From Synechococcus sp. PCC 7336 (GTDB lineage: Bacteria > Cyanobacteriota > Cyanobacteriia > Thermostichales > PCC-7336), in contig NZ_CM001776.1 in the NCBI RefSeq assembly GCF_000332275.1, forward strand, positions 1,163,268 through 1,227,267: a stretch of DNA of 64,000 nt, given 5' to 3'. The notes below the pieces were generated by a model. That model saw only the letters and a list, made by a program, of their open reading frames with translations. It was not told the origin of the DNA and did no database searches. Positions within the stretch are counted from its first letter, which is position 1. The number at the start of each line of letters is the position of its first letter. This document shows, piece after piece, positions 29,447 through 38,861 of the stretch. The position numbers were made by a program, and so were the translations under genes.

Positions 29447-31711
29447 CTAAGGATTGCGCGAGAGATCTCTACTCCTCTCGCGTCGTCCCGGCAGATCTGT
29501 ATCCACCAATACTGGCGAGGGTAGCTCCCCGACCGCATTCAGCACCGATCGCAGCGCCCTGCCATCAATCGACGTTCCTCGCAACGGTTCGGCAGCCAAG
29601 GTCTCCCCCTCAAAGGTCTCCCCCTCAGTGGAAGCCAGCCAAACTCTAGAGGGCGCTGCAGGCAAATAGGGCTCGATCGCCGCCACCACCTCATTGCCAT
29701 ACACTCCATCTGCCCCCGAAGGTAGCGGATTGGGCTCCCCCTGCGCGATCGCCACCATCTCCAATCCCCGCTGCAGGGCATACACTGCCGCGCCGCGATC
29801 GCCTTTTTCCAAAGTGTTCCTCCCTGCCAAGATCGACTGCAAGACCTGTTGGGTTGCAAACTGAGACTCTTCCGGTACAGCTTTGACTAAGCGGGTGAGG
29901 GGATCGCGATCGGGTGGGTTTAACTGCAGCTTGTAAAGGTCGTACAGCATAATGGCATGAGGAACCGGACGACTGGGCTGTTCGGCAGTGGCGTGTCCCG
30001 TCGCCAGCACCTCCCCTTCGTAAACCAACGAACTGCTAAATCCCGAGTCCAGCAACACAGCTTCTCGTACGCCAAGCTTTGGCAAAATTTGCGCCAGTTT
30101 GAGGCTGTAGATGTGGGTATCGGTAACGCCCACAATGATTTGATTGTCTTCATCCACACCAAAGAACACGCGCGGACGAGCCTCAGCCGCACTCGATAGA
30201 TTGAACGATTCCAGCTCCGACAGAGACAGTGCCTCGCCATCCTTCACCAACCACAACCCCGCCACAAACAAATCGGTGACATCCGGCATCAACTGCTCGA
30301 TGTCTGCCTGGGTATTCATGACATCGGGATGGAAAGGCACGAAGGCTAGACGATCGCGCCCGAACAACACCAGCGGACGCCCTCGAATCGCCCGATTATC
30401 GCGATCGCGACCGGGAACGAAAGCATGATTGTTGGCGGCCATCACCGGCCCCACCATGACGTTGCTGGAGGCATAAATCCAGGGCAGCGAAAAGAAACTG
30501 CCGTTAATGCCAGCAGTAGCGTGATAGCGATCGATCAATGTCCCCACGTTGTAGCGGGCATCTGCATGCACTGTAGCCGCTCGCCCCCCCCGCATCGCGA
30601 ACAAATGCACGTTATCGACGGTCTCTTCCGACAGTGTGACTGGAGCGGTTACATCTAGGTCGTAAGTGTGTAACTCCCCCCGAGGCACCGTCCGCGTGCC
30701 AATCAGTGCCTCGGTGAGTCGGAACTGGTTGAAGCGGCGGACTTCGAGCAGATTCGGAGACTGGCCGACATAGCCAGAATCCATTGTGATCGCCATCGCG
30801 AACCCGGCATCTTTCACCACTTGCATGACCCGCTCGTCGCGGTTGCCTGAAGGGTAAGCGAACTGCAAGACGGGATGGCCGAGTTGCTCCTCCAAAACCC
30901 GCTTCGATTCAAACACTTCTCGATGCAGTTTCTCGTCGTCCAATAACCGCAGATCTTCAGGGTGATTGATGGTGTGAGCTGCCATCGTCACCAAGCCACT
31001 CGCCTCCATTTCCCGCATTTGGTCCCAGGTAAAGTGATCTTTACTGGTGGGAACTCCGACAAATCCCGTTTGGATGTAGAAGGCGGCGGGATAGTTAAAT
31101 TCCTGCAGGAGGGGGTAGGCATTTTCGTACTGACCCAAATAGGCATCGTCAAAGGTCAGCAGAATCGGTTTTTCGGGTAGATTTGTGCCGTTGCGCAGGT
31201 GATCGTACAGCGCATCGATACTGATGGGGGTGGCTCCGGCAGCTCGAATGGCCTCAAAATCTCGCCGCAGATCGGCAAGCGTATGGTCGAACCACACTTG
31301 CTTTGTCCCGACCACAACATCGTGGTACATGATCGCGGGCACGTAAGACTGCTTGGCCCAAGGGTGGAGAGCATAGGGGTCGGCGGGATTGGCCACCGGT
31401 AGAGGGCTGAGGGTGGTAGTGTCGGCGGGATCGGAGATCGCCGCCACGGGACCGCCTTCGCTGTCTACAATCGCTGTCGAATCGGCAGATTCAGACTCCA
31501 CGATAGCGGGGCGATCGCCCAGACGGCCCACCCCCCAGCTCGCCCCCCACCAGGCAATGGCAGCCCCTGCCATCAACCCAATCAGAACAATCAATAGCAG
31601 CAGAAAGCGGCGCGGTCGGGGGCTAGCCGCAGGATGTCGATACCCCGATGCACGAGGGGGAACAGCACGACGAGAGGAATGGCGGGACGGTTGGGGCTGC
31701 CGTGGGGGCAT
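29447..31711 (-). CDS. Polysaccharide deacetylase / phosphodiester glycosidase / PG-binding fusion
   Basis: A 754-aa envelope protein. After a basic Pro/Arg-rich start there is one membrane helix (about 34-54). A NodB deacetylase domain follows (about 120-330): MYHDVV, LLTFDDAYL near 182 with the catalytic/metal Asp, and HTINHPED near 243 as metal His motif. Residues about 365-590 look like a phosphodiester glycosidase (NAGPA/DUF2233) domain: GINGSFFSLPW, VRPRVFFGVDEDN-like text and AVLLDSGFSSSLVYEG. The end (about 620-690) has LEKGDRGAAVYALQRGLE and GVYGNEVVAAI, a PG_binding_1 repeat. It probably remodels wall or exopolysaccharide outside the membrane. The start is at 31711. Confidence 0.85.
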   Translation of the reverse strand: MPPRQPQPSRHSSRRAVPPRASGYRHPAASPRPRRFLLLLIVLIGLMAGAAIAWWGASWGVGRLGDRPAIVESESADSTAIVDSEGGPVAAISDPADTTTLSPLPVANPADPYALHPWAKQSYVPAIMYHDVVVGTKQVWFDHTLADLRRDFEAIRAAGATPISIDALYDHLRNGTNLPEKPILLTFDDAYLGQYENAYPLLQEFNYPAAFYIQTGFVGVPTSKDHFTWDQMREMEASGLVTMAAHTINHPEDLRLLDDEKLHREVFESKRVLEEQLGHPVLQFAYPSGNRDERVMQVVKDAGFAMAITMDSGYVGQSPNLLEVRRFNQFRLTEALIGTRTVPRGELHTYDLDVTAPVTLSEETVDNVHLFAMRGGRAATVHADARYNVGTLIDRYHATAGINGSFFSLPWIYASSNVMVGPVMAANNHAFVPGRDRDNRAIRGRPLVLFGRDRLAFVPFHPDVMNTQADIEQLMPDVTDLFVAGLWLVKDGEALSLSELESFNLSSAAEARPRVFFGVDEDNQIIVGVTDTHIYSLKLAQILPKLGVREAVLLDSGFSSSLVYEGEVLATGHATAEQPSRPVPHAIMLYDLYKLQLNPPDRDPLTRLVKAVPEESQFATQQVLQSILAGRNTLEKGDRGAAVYALQRGLEMVAIAQGEPNPLPSGADGVYGNEVVAAIEPYLPAAPSRVWLASTEGETFEGETLAAEPLRGTSIDGRALRSVLNAVGELPSPVLVDTDLPGRRERSRDLSRNP

Positions 31712-32151
31712 GGGAAGACCAAAATGCTACACAGAACCCGCCGCAGACAGGTTCCGAGAGTCAGAGTAGCACTAGAGCCTTAAGAAGCGATAAATCGTTA
31801 ACAACGTTAGTTCGACAAGTATCTATCCCCATCCTCTACTTCCCTCGCAAAGCATGGCATCAGCCGTAACTGCAGGGGCAGGAAAACAAAGCCTAACAAG
31901 GAATCGCGGCCCCTCTCCCCGCTCAAGTCGAAGCAAAGTTTGACAATACGCTTGAAACAAAGCCCAACAAGGAATCGCGGCCCCTCTCCCCTCTCCCCGG
32001 GGAGAGGGGCCGGGGGTGAGGGCCAGAGCTATCGAACTCAGGTTGAACAATTGGCAGCGAGCAATCGACAACTGCAGATCGTCAATCCCAAGCAGCGATC
32101 GCCCTCGAACAGCCACAATGGTCTCGGCAAGCACTGGCAGAATCTGGGCTG
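31712..32151. repeat. Intergenic region with a 37-bp direct repeat and palindrome
   Basis: There is no gene in these 440 bases. A 37-bp unit at 31884-31920 recurs at 31955-31991 with one mismatch. The second copy runs into the perfect palindrome CCCCTCTCCCC / GGGGAGAGGGG (31988-32009), followed by CCGGGGGTGAGGG. This CT-rich motif is a familiar dispersed non-coding repeat in many cyanobacterial genomes. Confidence 0.7.
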
Positions 32152-33006
32152 ATGGTGGGATTGTACAAACGAGTGCGCCGGGTGGCGATCGCCTTGCTGC
32201 TCTTGGCGATCGCGGTAGCTGCCTACGCGATCGAGATCGAGCCCAACTGGGCTAAAGTGAACCACATCTCCGTCCAATTGCCCCATCTCGACACCGAATT
32301 TCAGGGCTATCGCATCGTTCACATCAGCGATATTCATCTGGGTCGCGATCGCAAAGGGGGCATGCCTATCCGCCGCTTGCATCGCTTTATCGATCGCGTC
32401 AACCAACTGGACCCCGATCTAGTGGCGATTACCGGCGATTTTTTCTCCCGCACCCCCTCTGTCGACGCAAGCGCACTCCAGTTGGAACTGCAGCGGCTGC
32501 AAGCGCGCGATCGGGTGGTGGCGGTGCTGGGCAACCACGACCACTGGTTCGACCCCCAAAGCGTGCGAACAGTGTTGAGCAATGCTGGTGTATTGGAACT
32601 CAATAACCGCGTCTATACCCTCAATCGCAATGGAGCGCTGCTCAATCTTGCCGGCGTCGACGATGTATGGCAACAAGCCGACGATCTCGACCGCGTCCTC
32701 AGTCTCTTGCCCCCCACAGGTGCATCTATCTTGCTCGTCCACGAGCCCGACTTTGCCGATACCAGTGCCGCCGCCGATCGGTTTGACCTGCAACTATCGG
32801 GCCATTCCCACGGCGGTCAAATTCGCTTGCCCTTCTTACCGCCACTGAAATTGCCCTATTTGGCAGTGAAATATCCTGAAGGAATGTATCGCTTGGGAGA
32901 CATGCAGCTCTATACCAATGTGGGCTTGGGCACGATCGCTCTGCCCGCAAGATTGTTCTGTCGCCCCGAAATTACCGCATTCACGCTGGTAGCTGAAGCC
33001 TCGTGA
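32152..33006 (+). CDS. Membrane-anchored metallophosphoesterase (YkuE-like)
   Basis: A 284-aa calcineurin-like phosphoesterase. An N-terminal hydrophobic helix (about 9-25) anchors it or acts as a signal. The metal motifs are all present: HISDIHLG near 57, ITGDFF near 95, GNHDHW near 127, HEP near 203 and SGHSHGGQ near 217. The family hydrolyses phosphoesters with two metal ions; related proteins act on UDP-diacylglucosamine or lipids, but the substrate here is unknown. A hairpin follows 20 bp after the stop. Confidence 0.88.
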   Translation: MVGLYKRVRRVAIALLLLAIAVAAYAIEIEPNWAKVNHISVQLPHLDTEFQGYRIVHISDIHLGRDRKGGMPIRRLHRFIDRVNQLDPDLVAITGDFFSRTPSVDASALQLELQRLQARDRVVAVLGNHDHWFDPQSVRTVLSNAGVLELNNRVYTLNRNGALLNLAGVDDVWQQADDLDRVLSLLPPTGASILLVHEPDFADTSAAADRFDLQLSGHSHGGQIRLPFLPPLKLPYLAVKYPEGMYRLGDMQLYTNVGLGTIALPARLFCRPEITAFTLVAEAS

Positions 33007-33025
33007 GTTGAAATGAAAAACAGAA

Positions 33026-33051
33026 AGCGACAGCCCATACGGGCTGCCGCT
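33026..33051 (+). terminator. Hairpin after the metallophosphoesterase gene
   Basis: AGCGACAGCCC (33026-33036), loop ATAC, GGGCTGCCGCT (33041-33051), with one mismatch. No strong U-tract follows. It sits between convergent genes and could serve both. Confidence 0.6.
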
Positions 33052-33120
33052 CGCTAGTTTATCTGAACGCAAATAGACAGATAAGACGATGTTAGGCCCA
33101 GTCCGCCCGAATTCTGTCGG

Positions 33121-33504
33121 CTAATTAGTCACATTACGCAAAGATTCAATCCGCTCTTGGAACCGAGTTTGACGCATTTCTTGGAGGTGTTCGAGCTCCT
33201 CTTCTACCATGGACAGCATGGCTTCAGACATGGCAGCAATTTCGGGATCTTCAGAAGTTGTGCCCAACAGGGAAACCTCAGCCATTTCCATCATCGATTC
33301 AATCAGGCTATCCAGCACGGCCAAATTGAAGTCTGCCGCCTGAATGCCATTGCGCGAGGTACCGGCAGCTTCGAGCATTTGCAAGCGCTCCAAGATATCA
33401 GCCCGAGCGGGCTCCACAGAAGCAAAAAATGTAGCGGAGCCAATGGCGATCGCAGCCGCTAGGCCGCTCGTCGCAATGGGGCGAATAGCGCGAAAAATAC
33501 TCAC
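33121..33504 (-). CDS. Small exported helical protein, unknown
   Basis: A protein of 127 aa from the GTG at 33504, chosen because AGGAG lies about 8 bases upstream; an upstream GTG at 33510 is possible. It has a signal peptide, about residues 8-36 (AIAIGSATFFASVEPARA, cleavage after ARA). The mature protein is about 95 residues, acidic and helical, rich in Met, Glu and Leu (MVEEELEHLQEMRQTRF). No family is recognised. It lies between rplS and the phosphoesterase gene on the rplS strand, but 184 bp downstream of rplS, so it is probably a separate unit. Confidence 0.65.
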   Translation of the reverse strand: MSIFRAIRPIATSGLAAAIAIGSATFFASVEPARADILERLQMLEAAGTSRNGIQAADFNLAVLDSLIESMMEMAEVSLLGTTSEDPEIAAMSEAMLSMVEEELEHLQEMRQTRFQERIESLRNVTN

Positions 33505-33688
33505 AAACACCTCTCCTATTGGTTAGTGGATTCGGCTGCTCTAAGGCAGTGTTCGGAATTCACACAAGCCGTCGGCAAATTCAATGAGGACCATCCTATG
33601 ACGATACATAATGATGAGAACTGATTCACATCATTTTCATGGAATCTTGATCTGAATCTTTTTATCTGAATCTTTAGCTCGATTCCAA

Positions 33689-34054
33689 TTATTCAGGTTT
33701 GCGATCGAAGCGCTGCTTGATGCGGGTGGCTTTACCGATGCGATCGCGCAGGTAGTACAACTTGGCTCGACGCACCTTGCCGCGACGCAGCACCTTGACA
33801 GATTCGATACGAGGGGAATGGATGAGAAAGACTCGCTCCACACCCACCCCCTGAAAAATTTTGCGCACCGTAATGGTTTCATTAATGCCGCCATTGCGCA
33901 TGGCAATCACAGTACCTTCGTAGGGCTGCACCCGCTCTTTGCCCCCTTCGCGAATGCGAACGCCCACTTTAACGGTGTCGCCCACATAGATGGTGGGCAA
34001 ATTATCTTTGGTCTGCTCGGCTTCGATGGAGCGGATGATTTCCTGGGCGTGCAT
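33689..34054 (-). CDS. rplS: 50S ribosomal protein L19
   Basis: A 121-aa protein from the ATG at 34054 ([14 protein letters not shown]). A TTG at 34066 would add four residues and is less likely. The body has [15 protein letters not shown], the [12 protein letters not shown] segment and [19 protein letters not shown], diagnostic for bL19, which sits at the 30S-50S interface. Divergent from glcE with a 156-bp shared upstream region. Length is normal for cyanobacteria. Confidence 0.97.
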   Translation of the reverse strand: MHAQEIIRSIEAEQTKDNLPTIYVGDTVKVGVRIREGGKERVQPYEGTVIAMRNGGINETITVRKIFQGVGVERVFLIHSPRIESVKVLRRGKVRRAKLYYLRDRIGKATRIKQRFDRKPE

Positions 34055-34210
34055 GGATCGTCTCAAATTGCGCAGAACCTCACTATATCACGCTGGTTTC
34101 TCCTGCAACCCCGATCTCCAACATTGCCGCTGCAGGAACTGGACTCGGTTGCCATTTGCAGGGATGCTGAAAGCAATTTGAAGCAGTATTTGAGGCAAAG
34201 GAGTTTTGGA

Positions 34211-35539
34211 TTGACTGCGGCGGAGGCGATCGCCACTCAACTGGAGCGCGTCGTCGGTACCGATCGTGTCCGGCGGTGGGAGGCATTGGATATCGGCCTA
34301 CGGGCAAATCTGGCTGCTGCGACTGCAGAGGGAGTTATTGCAGTCGCTTATCCCTCCACAATCCAAGCATTGTCAGAACTCGTAACACTCGCCCATCGCG
34401 ATCGCTTTGCCATGCTCCCATTTGGCAGCGGTAGCAAATTGAGTTGGGGGGGCTCGGCCAAAGCCACAATTGCCATCTCTACGGCGCACCTCAATCGCAT
34501 CGTCGAACATGCTGTTGGGGATCTCACCCTCACTGCCGAAGCGGGCACGACCCTTTCAAACCTGCGAGCCCTCTTATCCCCTCACCAGCAGCAACTGGGG
34601 CTCGATCCAGCCTATGCCGACATCGCCACCTTGGGCGGTGCGATCGCGACTGCAGATACAGGCTCTCTCAGACAGCGATATGGCAGCGTGCGGGACATGC
34701 TGTTGGGGGTGACCTTCGTACGCCATGACGGCCAGGTGGTCAAAGCGGGCGGTCGGGTGGTCAAGAACGTCGCAGGCTACGATTTGATGAAATTGCTGGC
34801 GGGCTCTTACGGCACTCTCGGCATCTCGGCACAGCTAACGCTGCGAGTCTATCCACAGCCGGAACAGTCGCGATCGCTCTTACTCGTGGGTTCGACAGCG
34901 GCGATCGCGGCCTTAGCGCGACAACTGCGCTGCTCCAGCCTGACTCCAACGGCGATCGATCTCCTCTCTGCCTCGATTGTCAAAGCCTTAGGACATCCCT
35001 CAGCCACGGGCTTGTTGGTGCAGTTTCAGAGCATTCCCAGCAGCATTGACGCCCAAATAGAACAGGTGCTGAATTGGGCACGAGCCCTGAAGTTATCCTC
35101 CGAGCTTGCCTCTGACGCCGATGAAACCCACCTGTGGGCCACTGTCCGCCAAGCTCTGCACCTAGATGTGCCCGCTTCCCCAGATGAGTTAGGCACTTTG
35201 ATTGCCTGCAAGTTCGGCATTTTGCCGAGCCGAGCGGGAGAGCTCGTGGCCCGCCTAGAATCGCTGGCGGCTGCCCGTGCCCGCATTCACGCCAGTAGCG
35301 GTATCGGTTGGCTACATCTCGATCGCGAGGCGATCGCCCCCGACACTCTGCGAGACCTGCGCTCTTTTTGCCAAGCCAACGGCGGCTATCTCAGCATCCT
35401 GCAAGCGCCGCGATCGTTCGAACAACAGCTCGATATCTGGGGCTATGCTGAGGGCAGCCTTGCCCTCATGCAGGCGATCGCCCATCGCTTCGACCCCCAC
35501 GCCTTGCTCAGCCCCAACCGCCTGTTCCAGCGCGACTAA
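34211..35539 (+). CDS. glcE: Glycolate dehydrogenase FAD-binding subunit
   Basis: A 442-aa FAD-dependent oxidoreductase subunit. The frame is open far upstream, through rplS antisense. I choose the TTG at 34211 because AAAGGAG lies 9 bases before it and the protein then begins MTAAEAIATQLERVVG, as expected. The PCMH-type FAD site shows LPFGSGSKLSWGG, YADIATLGGAIATADTG, and GVTFVRHDGQVVKAGGRVVK; the end LLSPNRLF is typical. With GlcF it oxidises glycolate to glyoxylate in photorespiration. glcF begins 18 bp after the stop, so they form an operon. No glcD lies nearby; in cyanobacteria it is usually encoded elsewhere. Confidence 0.9.
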   Translation: MTAAEAIATQLERVVGTDRVRRWEALDIGLRANLAAATAEGVIAVAYPSTIQALSELVTLAHRDRFAMLPFGSGSKLSWGGSAKATIAISTAHLNRIVEHAVGDLTLTAEAGTTLSNLRALLSPHQQQLGLDPAYADIATLGGAIATADTGSLRQRYGSVRDMLLGVTFVRHDGQVVKAGGRVVKNVAGYDLMKLLAGSYGTLGISAQLTLRVYPQPEQSRSLLLVGSTAAIAALARQLRCSSLTPTAIDLLSASIVKALGHPSATGLLVQFQSIPSSIDAQIEQVLNWARALKLSSELASDADETHLWATVRQALHLDVPASPDELGTLIACKFGILPSRAGELVARLESLAAARARIHASSGIGWLHLDREAIAPDTLRDLRSFCQANGGYLSILQAPRSFEQQLDIWGYAEGSLALMQAIAHRFDPHALLSPNRLFQRD

Positions 35540-35556
35540 AATTTTCCGATATTCCC

Positions 35557-36894
35557 ATGCAGACGCAAAATCCTTCGGCTTCTTCCTCCTCCCGAGGCTT
35601 TGACGATCTCCATCCCCCCGATCCGAGCGTCATTAACTCCTGCGTTCACTGTGGCTTTTGCTTGGCCACCTGTCCCAGCTATCGCGTCTTGGGAACCGAA
35701 ATGGATTCTCCGCGCGGTCGCATCTACTTGATGGATGCCCTCAATAGAGGAGAAATCGAACTTACCCCCGATGTGGTCAAGCACTTCGATTCTTGCTTGG
35801 GCTGTTTGGCCTGTGTGAGCACCTGTCCGTCGGGGGTGCGCTACGACGAGCTGCTGGCAGACATGCGCGCCCAAGTGACTCGCCACCACCCTCGCTCCCT
35901 GCCAGACAAACTGTTGCGCGACCTTACTTTTAAGCTGTTTCCCTATCCCGATCGCCTGCGACTGCTGTTGCGTCCACTGAAACTGGCTCAAAACCTGGGA
36001 TTGAGGGCGCTCGTGCGCAACTCGGGCTTACTGAAACGCCTATCGCCACAATTGGCCAGCATGGAATGTATCCTGCCCGCCATCCCTGCCAATGCGTTTC
36101 GCGACGATTTCCCCGAGGTTCTGCCCGCGCGAGGGCAAAAGCGGTTTCGAGTGGGTCTGGTGCTCGGTTGCGTACAGCGGGTGTTATTCGCCGATGTCAA
36201 CCATGCCACTGCCCGAGTGCTGACTGCCAATGGTTGCGAAGTGGTCGTACCGAAGTCTCAGGGTTGCTGCGCCGCCCTGCCCTATCATCAAGGGGAAGAG
36301 GCACAGGCCCGAGCCCTAGCTCGCCAGACGATCGATAGCTTCGCCGATCTGGAGTTGGATGCGATCGTCATCAATGCAGCCGGGTGCGGTCACACCCTCA
36401 AAGAATATGGCCGTATTCTGCGGGACGATCCTGATTACGTCCGCCGGGGGGAAGAGTTCTCTAGCAAAGTGAAGGACGTACACGAATTTTTAGCGGAAGT
36501 GGGGCTGGCGAGCAAACTTCACCCCCTACAAGACAAACCCCTCACCTTGGTCTATCAAGATGCCTGCCACCTGTTACACGGTCAAGGCATCAGCGCTCAA
36601 CCTCGCCAACTGCTGCGCCAAATTCCTGGCGTCACGGTGCGCAATCCCGCTGACGCGGCCCTCTGCTGCGGCAGTGCTGGTGTCTACAACATTCTGCAAC
36701 CGGATACTGCAGATGAATTGGGTCGCATGAAAGTCGAAACTTTACTCGCCACCGGAGCAGACGCGATCGCCTCTCCCAATCCCGGCTGTGCGTTGCAAAT
36801 TCAAAAGCACCTCCAGCAGCAGGGGCAATCTGTGCCAGTCTTTCACCCCATCCAACTGCTAGATCGATCGATGCGGGGGGAACAGTTCCCTTAG
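35557..36894 (+). CDS. glcF: Glycolate dehydrogenase iron-sulfur subunit
   Basis: A 445-aa Fe-S subunit that passes electrons from the flavin subunits. Two ferredoxin-type cluster motifs lie at the start: CVHCGFCLATCPS and CLGCLACVSTCPS. Two CCG-type domains follow: QGCCAALPYHQGE with INAAGCGHTL, and DACHLLHGQG with CCGSAGVYN. The ATG at 35557 is 18 bp after glcE. The gene is followed by a long spacer of more than 700 bp. Confidence 0.94.
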   Translation: MQTQNPSASSSSRGFDDLHPPDPSVINSCVHCGFCLATCPSYRVLGTEMDSPRGRIYLMDALNRGEIELTPDVVKHFDSCLGCLACVSTCPSGVRYDELLADMRAQVTRHHPRSLPDKLLRDLTFKLFPYPDRLRLLLRPLKLAQNLGLRALVRNSGLLKRLSPQLASMECILPAIPANAFRDDFPEVLPARGQKRFRVGLVLGCVQRVLFADVNHATARVLTANGCEVVVPKSQGCCAALPYHQGEEAQARALARQTIDSFADLELDAIVINAAGCGHTLKEYGRILRDDPDYVRRGEEFSSKVKDVHEFLAEVGLASKLHPLQDKPLTLVYQDACHLLHGQGISAQPRQLLRQIPGVTVRNPADAALCCGSAGVYNILQPDTADELGRMKVETLLATGADAIASPNPGCALQIQKHLQQQGQSVPVFHPIQLLDRSMRGEQFP

Positions 36895-37633
36895 ACCAAA
36901 GGGAGATATGCAGCGATCGATTTCAACTCCAGATCGCCTCTCTTTACTAATCTTCAAACAACACCTACGTTATTTCACCGAAACAGCGGAAAACAACAGA
37001 ACGTTTTCACTGAGATTCGCTATTGTCGAAATGGCTTATTTGATGTTTTCTTAAGCCATCGAACGATCGCTTTTGGGTCGATCTCGAGCCTTCTGGTGCT
37101 CGTTACAAAACACAATAACTGCTTCAAGGTCGAACATGTTTGTTCATCAACAATCTAGCACGAGCGCGCAGATGGCGCTAAGTATTGATACTCAGAAGAC
37201 GGGGATCGCCTATTTCAACTGGATTGTGGCGATCCCCGCAAATTGGAAGAAAATATTAACTTCGTCGCTTTTCCCAGCGATCGCCTTCACAATGTGTTTG
37301 GCACATAGGTCAAGAGAATGAGTTATGTCAGCTCTTCTTCGATAGCAAATCCTTTTTGTTATGTTGTGAATCTAAATGGGTGTTTTGTATCGGAGATCGC
37401 AGTTGTCATAGAACCGAAAAGCTATTCTAGGATTTAATACTTCGATGACTTAGCCTCTGAAAGTCAAAAATGGTTTCAAGGCTAGCATTTCGATTCATTC
37501 GCATCGAAACTCAAGATTTTTAGCTTCGAGCTAGATGATAGGGGGCGCATTCATCTAGAGCTAGTTGAGCTGTGCTCGTTAGAACGCGATCGCCAGCAAT
37601 GTTTTTGTTGTTTACTCCTCTGAGGAACGTGAA
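36895..37633. other. AT-rich intergenic region after glcF
   Basis: No convincing gene, RNA or terminator is visible in these 739 bases. The sequence is more AT-rich than the flanks. Short frames (e.g. 37073-37321) lack ribosome sites or family features. Confidence 0.4.
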
Positions 37634-37969
37634 ATGGTAGGCTCTCTTCTCGCAGTCCGCGAAGCTTTGCAAGTTAAGGGGATGAATGGCGGCACCAGTG
37701 CAGGAACAAGGGTGTCTGTTGAAAATCGTCGTGCAACGGCGACCCATTTAGCCGCCTTCTCGGGAGATCTGCCTCTGTGGACAGCACTTTGGGGCGATCG
37801 ATCGATTGTCGGGACGCTATCGGATTGCCTCGATTACATGGGTATTTATGGTTCGGCGCGCGATTTTCACATGCGTGAAGCTTCTCGGACGGGCCGGACG
37901 GGGGGTGATTTGTGGAGCGTACGGTGGTCTGCTGGGGCCAAGGCCAGTTTTCAGATCGAAGCCTCGTAG
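37634..37969 (+). CDS. Possible small hypothetical protein
   Basis: A 111-aa frame with an ATG at 37634 and a fair ribosome site (GAGGAAC, about 8 bases upstream). The translation (MVGSLLAVREALQVKGMNGG, later SGDLPLWTALWGDRSIVGTL) resembles no family I know and has no signal peptide or membrane helix. Codon use is not obviously unlike the neighbours. It may be a lineage-specific gene or chance; there is no other candidate in this 1.1-kb spacer. Confidence 0.35.
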   Translation: MVGSLLAVREALQVKGMNGGTSAGTRVSVENRRATATHLAAFSGDLPLWTALWGDRSIVGTLSDCLDYMGIYGSARDFHMREASRTGRTGGDLWSVRWSAGAKASFQIEAS

Positions 37970-38023
37970 CATCCCGAGAGAATGATTCGCTAGCCTAGAG
38001 GTAGCTGCATTCCACTGGACTGA

Positions 38024-38644
38024 ATGGGACTCTATTCGCGAGTTATTTTTCCTCGTTTACTGGATTTGACCATGTCGGCGGACATCTTGACGGAGCACCG
38101 TCGGGATGTCCTTTCCCGCGCTAAGGGGCAGGTGTTGGAAATTGGGTTTGGGACGGGATTGAATTTGCCCTACTATCCAGCCTCAGTGGAGCAATTGACG
38201 GCGATTGATGCCAATCCGGGCACGATGGCGATCGCCCGCCGTCGATTGAAGCAAGCGAAGATTCCGGTGGAGCGCGCCACCCTCAATGGGGAGTCGTTGC
38301 CGATGGCGGATGCGAGTTTCGATACTGCGGTCAGCACTTGGACGCTGTGCAGTATTGCGAATGTCTCGCAGGCCCTTCAGGAAGTGCGGCGGGTGTTGAA
38401 GCCGGGGGGAGAATTGTTGTTTATCGAGCACGGGCTGAGTCCCGATCGCCCTGTAGAGGTTTGGCAAAATCGTTTGAATGGGCTGCAAAAGGCGATCGCC
38501 GACGGCTGCCACCTCAACCGCAATATCCCTGAAATCGTCGAAGCCGCTGGCTTGAAACTGACGCAACTGGAGTCCTTCTATGCCGACGGGATGCCCAAGT
38601 TTGTGGGCTACTCTTATAAGGGAGTTGCAACGAAGCCAGTTTGA
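38024..38644 (+). CDS. Class I SAM-dependent methyltransferase
   Basis: A 206-aa methyltransferase. Motif I is VLEIGFGTGLNLPYYP (about residues 37-52), motif II the acidic end in LTAIDANPGTM, and motif III VLKPGGELLFIEHGLSPD (about 125-142). The pattern TWTLCSIANVSQALQEVRR resembles UbiE/phosphatidylethanolamine-N-methyltransferase relatives. The substrate is not evident. The stop is 43 bp before the probable start of the second DUF6888 gene on the same strand. Confidence 0.85.
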   Translation: MGLYSRVIFPRLLDLTMSADILTEHRRDVLSRAKGQVLEIGFGTGLNLPYYPASVEQLTAIDANPGTMAIARRRLKQAKIPVERATLNGESLPMADASFDTAVSTWTLCSIANVSQALQEVRRVLKPGGELLFIEHGLSPDRPVEVWQNRLNGLQKAIADGCHLNRNIPEIVEAAGLKLTQLESFYADGMPKFVGYSYKGVATKPV

Positions 38645-38687
38645 CTCAATCTATGAAGAAGTTGGCAATCGAGAGGAGAAAAATACC

Positions 38688-38861
38688 ATTCCCACAACTG
38701 CCCAAGCGATGATTTGTCTAGAACTGTCTCAACAGTTGACGAGATACTATCTCCCAATTCATTTAGTCAGCTTCGATCGGCACTCCCTGCAGGTTTATAT
38801 TCTGGCAGGCGAGGAAACCGAGATCTTGATTAACCCCAATGGCAACTGGAGATTCCTATGA
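38688..38861 (+). CDS. DUF6888-type small protein, second copy
   Basis: A protein of about 57 aa, paralogous to the one at 4809-4994: shared 'Q-A-x-x-C', 'PIHLVSFD', 'VYILAGE' and 'NGNWRFL' positions. By alignment, translation should begin at PTTAQAMICLELSQQL. The codon there is ATT (38688), preceded at good distance by GAGGAG, so a rare ATT start is proposed; an ATG at 38709 would remove seven conserved residues. Its stop overlaps the next ATG by four bases (ATGA), indicating coupled translation. Function is unknown. Confidence 0.65.
   Translation: MPTTAQAMICLELSQQLTRYYLPIHLVSFDRHSLQVYILAGEETEILINPNGNWRFL

Noticed and set aside
33818-34210. N-terminal extension of the glcE frame
   Set aside because: It is antisense to rplS and not conserved; a TTG with a good ribosome site at 34211 gives the expected N-terminus.
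37073-37321. 82-codon frame after glcF
   Set aside because: No ribosome site; sequence looks random and AT-rich.
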